A stretch of 10,907 nucleotides of DNA from Symbiodinium natans (taxonomy: Eukaryota; Sar; Dinophyceae; Suessiales; Symbiodiniaceae). Below the pieces are notes generated by a model. The model did not search any database. It worked only from the letters and a program-made list of their open reading frames with translations, and was not told the DNA's origin. The translations under genes were made by a program, and so were the position numbers. The DNA lies in assembly GCA_905221605.1 (NCBI GenBank), contig CAJNDS010000453.1:126001-136907 (forward strand). The letters run 5' to 3'. Positions within the stretch are counted from its first letter, which is position 1. Every line of letters begins with the position of its first letter. Below are positions 7,564 to 10,907 of the stretch, piece by piece.

Positions 7564-8199
7564 TTGCCGCAGATGCATCCCCGCCTACGCCAGTGCCATG
7601 AGGCGCACTGGTCGGCCAGATCCCACTGTGTGCAGTCAACGGCCCCTAGGGGAGCCAGCTCCAAAGCCAGCGCACGAAATAAGAGAGGACCCCAAGTCCC
7701 CACCCCCCCCCCAAACCAACAGAAGCTTCCATCTTTGCCCCCCTCATTGCAGCTCCCACCACCACCGCTCGCTAGTTCCTCTTCAAATGACAGAATCCAT
7801 GGAGTGCCGAGGAGCGCGCAAGGGCTCCTGGACTGGAGCGAATCAGAGAGCTCCGCACATGAGACAAACATGCTCCCAGCGGACAGGACCGACAGTCCCA
7901 CAATCGGCCCCAGCCCGGGGGAAGCCGATGGCCCAGGTCAATCCTCCAGCCCTGCACAAGGACCGGGCACCGACGACTCACTCTCGACAGACTCAGAGCC
8001 GCCACCACAACCTAAGGGTCGCAAGGTGGGCATATCGAGCAATGCTGTGGCATACGCAATTTCCACAGGTTCATGTGCGGGCCTTATCACCAGACTCCTC
8101 GGAGACATTCGAAGTCTACCTCCTAGGAAGAGGCGAAAGAAGGCTGCAGAACTTCTCGCTAAGTGTGAGACCTTGCAGGCCGAAACTGATGCTTGTTAG
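7564..8199 (+). CDS. 211-residue ORF, low-complexity protein with basic C-terminus
   Basis: This frame overlaps the Tpt1-frame extension. From about 7713 onward it looks more protein-like than the overlapping frame: proline-rich (QLPPPPLASSSS), an acidic/serine stretch (GLLDWSESESSAHE; DDSLSTDSEPPPQPKGRK), then a globular-looking end SNAVAYAISTGSCAGLITRL followed by LPPRKRRKKAAELLAKCETL and a stop at 8197-8199. PRKRRKK could serve as a nuclear localisation signal. The ATG at 7564 is arbitrary. The reading could instead be an exon entered from 7453 by an intron ending at 7556, or be reached from the other frame by a one-base slip in the C10 run at 7703-7712. It could also leave by a donor at 8163 that rejoins the Tpt1 frame at 8656. 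Family unknown. Confidence 0.4.
   Translation: MPQMHPRLRQCHEAHWSARSHCVQSTAPRGASSKASARNKRGPQVPTPPPNQQKLPSLPPSLQLPPPPLASSSSNDRIHGVPRSAQGLLDWSESESSAHETNMLPADRTDSPTIGPSPGEADGPGQSSSPAQGPGTDDSLSTDSEPPPQPKGRKVGISSNAVAYAISTGSCAGLITRLLGDIRSLPPRKRRKKAAELLAKCETLQAETDAC
7640..7656. repeat. GGCCCC/GGGGAGCC palindrome, copy 1
   Basis: CGGCCCCTAGGGGAGCC. The core CCCCTAGGGG is a perfect palindrome and GGC/GCC pair outside a one-base bulge. In the Tpt1 frame it encodes RPLGEP. Confidence 0.6.
7903..7929. repeat. GGCCCC/GGGGAGCC palindrome, copy 2
   Basis: ATCGGC (7903-7908) pairs with GCCGAT (7924-7929); CCC pairs with the GGGG that follows an AGCCCG spacer, with AA unpaired. Same half-sites and order as copies 1, 5 and 6. 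Confidence 0.7.
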
Positions 8200-8639
8200 A
8201 GGCACCTACCGAAGGCCTTCCTTGACTCTTCGAGGGCCTCACCGTAGACACATGTGGAATATGTGCCCTGTCGCAGTTAGCTATGCTCGGCACGGAACGC
8301 CAGCCCTGATACCCAGTCAAATCCTTAACATGCTCGCATCCCAGGTGCAGTGTACCCGAAGTGGGAAACTCGGTGTAGCAAGATGCATAGCCCTGCACCC
8401 GACTGTACTCCCATTGCCTGACACTCGCAGATGTCATACCCGCCCCAAACCCGGACTATATGCCCAGGTCACTCCAAACCGAAGAGCCGCGGGTGCCGTA
8501 TTCGGCCCTACACAAAGCACCTGTGGGAGGACCTCGGGGTTTCTAAGTGCGAGAATGGAGATCCGTGTTGTAGAGTGGTTGCCGGGCTGCAGGAACATGA
8601 TGCACGCCACGCCTGATTGCATCAGCATATACATGTGTG

Positions 8640-8656
8640 GTATCTTTGCCGATAGC
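8640..8656 (+). promoter_or_regulatory. Candidate 3' splice site just before ATG 8657
   Basis: GTATCTTTGCCGATAG is followed by CATGTCAG, placing an AG acceptor two bases before an in-frame ATG. It could be a cis-splice acceptor, phase-compatible with a donor at 8163 in the overlapping frame, or a trans-splice acceptor if the organism adds a spliced leader. It is the main reason for starting the Tpt1 gene call at 8657. Confidence 0.35.
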
Positions 8657-10907
8657 ATGTCAGATCAAAAATGGCATCGATATCCCCGAGCTCGGGTCAG
8701 GCCCGACGGCACTAGGAGGCGCACCCGAAATGAACTGGCTGCCCGCAGTGCTCGCCGCAATGCCCCTGGCAATCAAAGGGAAAGAGCCGACACTGCGGCC
8801 CCCCGTGCTCAGGAGATGAATCAGCAGCCCTGGCGACAAGCGACCGATCGCGAGAGCCGACAGCCACACTGGCAGAATGCGCGGGGAGCCGACGCTCGGC
8901 CCCGGGATCAACATCAGGACTGGTACTACGACGAGGAGGACGAAGATGATGAGGACTACCAGTTTGACGCCAGTGACCGGCACGAAGTGCATGCGACGGA
9001 GGACGAAGAGGGCTACCTCAAGATCTGGTGGCAGGGAGAATGGTGGTTCCGGCAGAAACCGCCAGACCCACCGGCATCGCCAAAAAAGAGACAGCAGGCT
9101 AGCAGCTCGAGCGAGCAAAGGAGGCCTACCATTGAGGGCGCCGTTCCCCCGGCCCCTGCCCAGCATGTCTCCGAGGGCCTCAAGCAGTTCGTCCCCCCTG
9201 CCCGAGACAGTGTGCCTCCACAATCCTTGAGAGCCGTGCGTGAGAAGTGGAACCTGCTGGCCATCATCGAAGATGACATCAATGTCCTGCGCAAAAAGAA
9301 GGTCGCCCTCATGTTCAAAACTTTCTTCGAAATGGGGCACTTCGTCAAGCATCATGACGACTTCCACCACTCGGAGTCCCTGAAGATCATCCCGGCCGCA
9401 GGCAACTGGAACCTTGCGTTTGCCATGTGCCTGATTTCCAGAGACAAGCTCCACTACGCGAACCACTCCACCTTCGGCACAGCTGTGGAATGCTGGTTAT
9501 GGAGCCTGTCCAAAGATGCGGACTTCGAGCCCATCCTCACCCAGTTCGCCGGCATGCTGCACAGCGTCATCGCACTGTTTGAGGGAGTCCCCATGTCGCT
9601 GCATGAACAAATCCATTGGTTCGATAGTCATCAAGACCTGGCAATCAAATTCGACTACTACTTCCCCACCGAGCAGCTGAAGGATGATGAGCAAATTGTC
9701 CGTGTGGCAATTCAGGACCAAACCAGCCAGGACAGCAGAGATGATGACATGCCGGACAGGACCTCCAAGCACAGGGGAAACACGGCTCCTGCAACCAGGA
9801 CTGCCGAGCTGGCTTCGTCTGATGCCTATGTGGAGATGGAGGTTGACTACCCAACGGGGCAAACGCCACCAAATCAATCTGGCAGCATCCCCCACTCCCC
9901 GCGCAGGGTCGAGAGATATAACATCTACACGGAGACGACCTACGCCAGCAGTGACGGCACCTCTCTGCCCATGCCAGCACGCGATTCGGCCCCCCTTGGG
10001 GAGCCGACGAAGCTCTACTGGAAACTGGATCAGTCTCTCTCCAAAAGACTGTCAGTTGTTCTGAGGCACGACTCTGAAGACTTCGGCTTGACGTTCGACG
10101 AGGCAGGGTGGACCAAGGTGTCAGACCTTTTACGTACCTCCATTATGAAGGAGAAGGGGGCAACCCTCAACTACATCCGCTCGGTGGTCTACTGGAACGA
10201 CAAGCAACGCTTCGCGCTCGAATGGCGAGGTGCCGATCTCTACATCAGGGCGGTTCAAGGTCACTCCAAGAAAGGAATACGTGATGAAGCGGTCATGCGG
10301 CCCCTTGGGGATGCCGAGTTGCCGGAGCACGTCCTCCATGCAACCAACTGGGACTTCTACGGCTCGATCTTGGCGAAGGGCATCATCACGGGAGGCCTCT
10401 CCCAGTCCCGGACACACATTCATTGCGTGTCAGTAGACAAAAGTGAATATCGGAATTACCCCGCGCATTGTGACATCGCAATCATACTCTCCCCGAAAGA
10501 ATCGGGGGCCGTCTGGTTCCGTTCAATGAACGGCTACTATTTAACCCGGGGTGCCGATGGCAAGCTGGCCCCGCATTGTATAAAGGCCGTCAGGATCCTG
10601 GCATCGGGAGAAGAAGTTTTTGGCTCAGAGGGGCCACCGGCTGCTGACCTCGTCATGCAAGCCATCGTTCGGTCTCACTCTTTCCGGTCCTCCAGGGGAA
10701 GCCGACCTTCGGCCCCCAATGACCGTGACCACGACCGCACTGCAGCTCAGAGAGCATACACGGGGGTTGTTTTGCATCATCACATCCGTTGCACCGTCTT
10801 CTCTACCCAATGCGTACACAACAACCCCTCGCCTCTGCTGCAGGACTATGATCGACGAGATGTCCCAGGTCCCGAGAGTCAGTACGCTAGGTTAAGATGG
10901 GGACACA
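8657..10907 (+). CDS. RNA (tRNA) 2'-phosphotransferase, Tpt1/KptA family, with long novel N-terminal region; open at 3' end
   Basis: Tpt1/KptA enzymes transfer the internal 2'-phosphate left at a ligated RNA splice junction to NAD+, completing tRNA splicing in the nucleus or cytosol. Residues here count from ATG 8657. The domain spans about 452-650: SKRLSVVLRHDSEDFGLTFD, GWTKVSDLL, DKQRFALEWRG, YIRAVQGHSKKG, a VLHATNW motif in place of H-G-T, SILAKGI, SQSRTHIHCVS, DIAIILSP and WFRSMNGYYLTRGADGK. The four catalytic positions known from yeast Tpt1 appear present as R470, H471, R518 and R585, so activity is plausible. Upstream lie a basic start (RYPRARVRPDGTRRR), an acidic tract at about 89-101 (YYDEEDEDDEDYQF), a tryptophan-rich motif at about 119-133 (GYLKIWWQGEWWFRQ), an unrecognised helical segment at about 191-345, and a low-complexity linker. 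Stand-alone Tpt1 proteins are about 200-300 residues, so this is a large fusion. More than 90 residues follow the domain with no stop before the window ends. The frame is also open upstream to 7481, so the true start may be earlier. Third codon positions are mostly G/C. Confidence 0.88.
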   Translation, partial: MSDQKWHRYPRARVRPDGTRRRTRNELAARSARRNAPGNQRERADTAAPRAQEMNQQPWRQATDRESRQPHWQNARGADARPRDQHQDWYYDEEDEDDEDYQFDASDRHEVHATEDEEGYLKIWWQGEWWFRQKPPDPPASPKKRQQASSSSEQRRPTIEGAVPPAPAQHVSEGLKQFVPPARDSVPPQSLRAVREKWNLLAIIEDDINVLRKKKVALMFKTFFEMGHFVKHHDDFHHSESLKIIPAAGNWNLAFAMCLISRDKLHYANHSTFGTAVECWLWSLSKDADFEPILTQFAGMLHSVIALFEGVPMSLHEQIHWFDSHQDLAIKFDYYFPTEQLKDDEQIVRVAIQDQTSQDSRDDDMPDRTSKHRGNTAPATRTAELASSDAYVEMEVDYPTGQTPPNQSGSIPHSPRRVERYNIYTETTYASSDGTSLPMPARDSAPLGEPTKLYWKLDQSLSKRLSVVLRHDSEDFGLTFDEAGWTKVSDLLRTSIMKEKGATLNYIRSVVYWNDKQRFALEWRGADLYIRAVQGHSKKGIRDEAVMRPLGDAELPEHVLHATNWDFYGSILAKGIITGGLSQSRTHIHCVSVDKSEYRNYPAHCDIAIILSPKESGAVWFRSMNGYYLTRGADGKLAPHCIKAVRILASGEEVFGSEGPPAADLVMQAIVRSHSFRSSRGSRPSAPNDRDHDRTAAQRAYTGVVLHHHIRCTVFSTQCVHNNPSPLLQDYDRRDVPGPESQYARLRWGH
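8778..8804. repeat. Degenerate GGGG..GCCGA/TCGGCCCC palindrome, copy 3
   Basis: GGG AAAGA GCCG ACACTG CGGC CCCCC: GCCG (8786-8789) pairs with CGGC (8796-8799), and GGG with CCC beyond an unpaired AAAGA. Opposite half-site order to copies 1 and 2. Weaker than the others. Confidence 0.45.
8883..8903. repeat. GGGGAGCCGA/TCGGCCCC palindrome, copy 4
   Basis: GGGGAGCCGA (8883-8892), loop CGC, then TCGGCCCC (8896-8903). Eight base pairs with a single bulged A. It is read through in the Tpt1 frame as RGADARPR. Confidence 0.8.
9986..10007. repeat. TCGGCCCC/GGGGAGCCGA palindrome, copy 5
   Basis: TCGGCCCCCC, TT, GGGGAGCCGA. Nine base pairs with one bulged A. It encodes SAPLGEP immediately before the start of the Tpt1 domain, so it lies exactly in the linker between two domains. 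Confidence 0.8.
10298..10316. repeat. CGGCCCC/GGGGATGCCG palindrome, copy 6
   Basis: CGGCCCC, TT, GGGG, AT, GCCG, the same order as copy 5. It encodes RPLGDAE within the Tpt1 domain, in the variable spacer between the QGHS and H-x-T motifs. Confidence 0.6.
10695..10717. repeat. GGGGAAGCCGA/TCGGCCCCC palindrome, copy 7
   Basis: GGGGAAGCCGA (10695-10705), loop CCT, then TCGGCCCCC (10709-10717). Same order as copy 4. It is read as GSRPSAP in the extension after the Tpt1 domain. Confidence 0.8.

Larger units (their letters stand above)
7526..8656 (+). other. Open N-terminal extension in the Tpt1 frame, coding status uncertain
   Basis: The frame of the Tpt1 gene has no stop from 7481 onward, and its first ATG is at 7526, giving a hydrophobic start (MNLALHLIFTVILCRRC) that resembles a short signal anchor. 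7570-7700 reads plausibly (RPLGEPAPKPAHEIREDPKS). After the C10 run at 7703-7712 this frame becomes rich in R, H, C and Q, and 8200-8650 shows mixed third positions unlike the G/C-ending codons of 9240-9540. So part of it may be intron or out-of-frame DNA that happens to be open. The stretch 8200-8656 has no other supported gene. If it is coding all the way, the protein has at least 1127 residues in the window. Confidence 0.35.

Noticed and set aside
8660-9466. 268-residue minus-strand ORF
   Set aside because: It lies antisense to the Tpt1 gene, whose forward frame has the conserved family motifs downstream and the coding-like codon use; the minus ORF has no recognisable domain.
10547-10573. 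CGGGGTGCCGAT...GGCCCCG as an eighth palindrome
   Set aside because: The bases encode the conserved Tpt1 motif TRGADGK, so ordinary coding constraint explains them.

Overview
The window looks like nuclear DNA of a eukaryote, most likely a dinoflagellate (Symbiodiniaceae-like). This rests on the overall character of the sequence, not on a species-specific marker. The supported coding pieces are short exons separated by long introns, and all lie on the + strand, as in dinoflagellate unidirectional gene arrays. About half of the window is tandem repeats and homopolymer runs. No prokaryotic operon structure, Shine-Dalgarno pattern, rRNA or tRNA is visible.

Layout. 1-604: tail of a leucine-rich-repeat (LRR) gene, two exons ending at a stop at 602-604. 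605-2736: mostly non-coding, with isolated splice-like signals, a small hairpin, a GT/GAGT microsatellite and an AT-rich island (about 2305-2605). 2737-3727: three short exons of an unrecognised gene joined by phase-compatible introns. 3891-4130: a 50-bp minisatellite. 4149-4470: two further candidate exons. 4471-7262: almost only repeats, in order a G-rich tract, four copies of a 23-bp unit, a 9-bp minisatellite of over 400 bp, an AT microsatellite block, and nine copies of a roughly 115-bp satellite with G/C hairpins. 7263-7529: a well-supported exon. 7481-10907: a region open in one frame to the window end, whose 3' half encodes a clear tRNA 2'-phosphotransferase (Tpt1/KptA) domain behind a long uncharacterised N-terminal part.

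The only gene with a confident function is the Tpt1 protein. The family removes the splice-junction 2'-phosphate left by tRNA ligation, using NAD+. Here the domain is fused to a basic/acidic, tryptophan-rich N-terminal region and a novel helical-looking segment, and the ORF continues past the window. Seven short G/C palindromes built from the same half-sites (GGGGAGCCGA and TCGGCCCC) are scattered through 7640-10717, inside this coding region. I regard the palindromes and the Tpt1 fusion as the most interesting content.

The upstream part of the large ORF (7526-8656) is ambiguous. Two forward frames are open for more than 600 bp, and a C10 run or a phase-compatible intron could connect them. 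The exact gene model needs transcript evidence.
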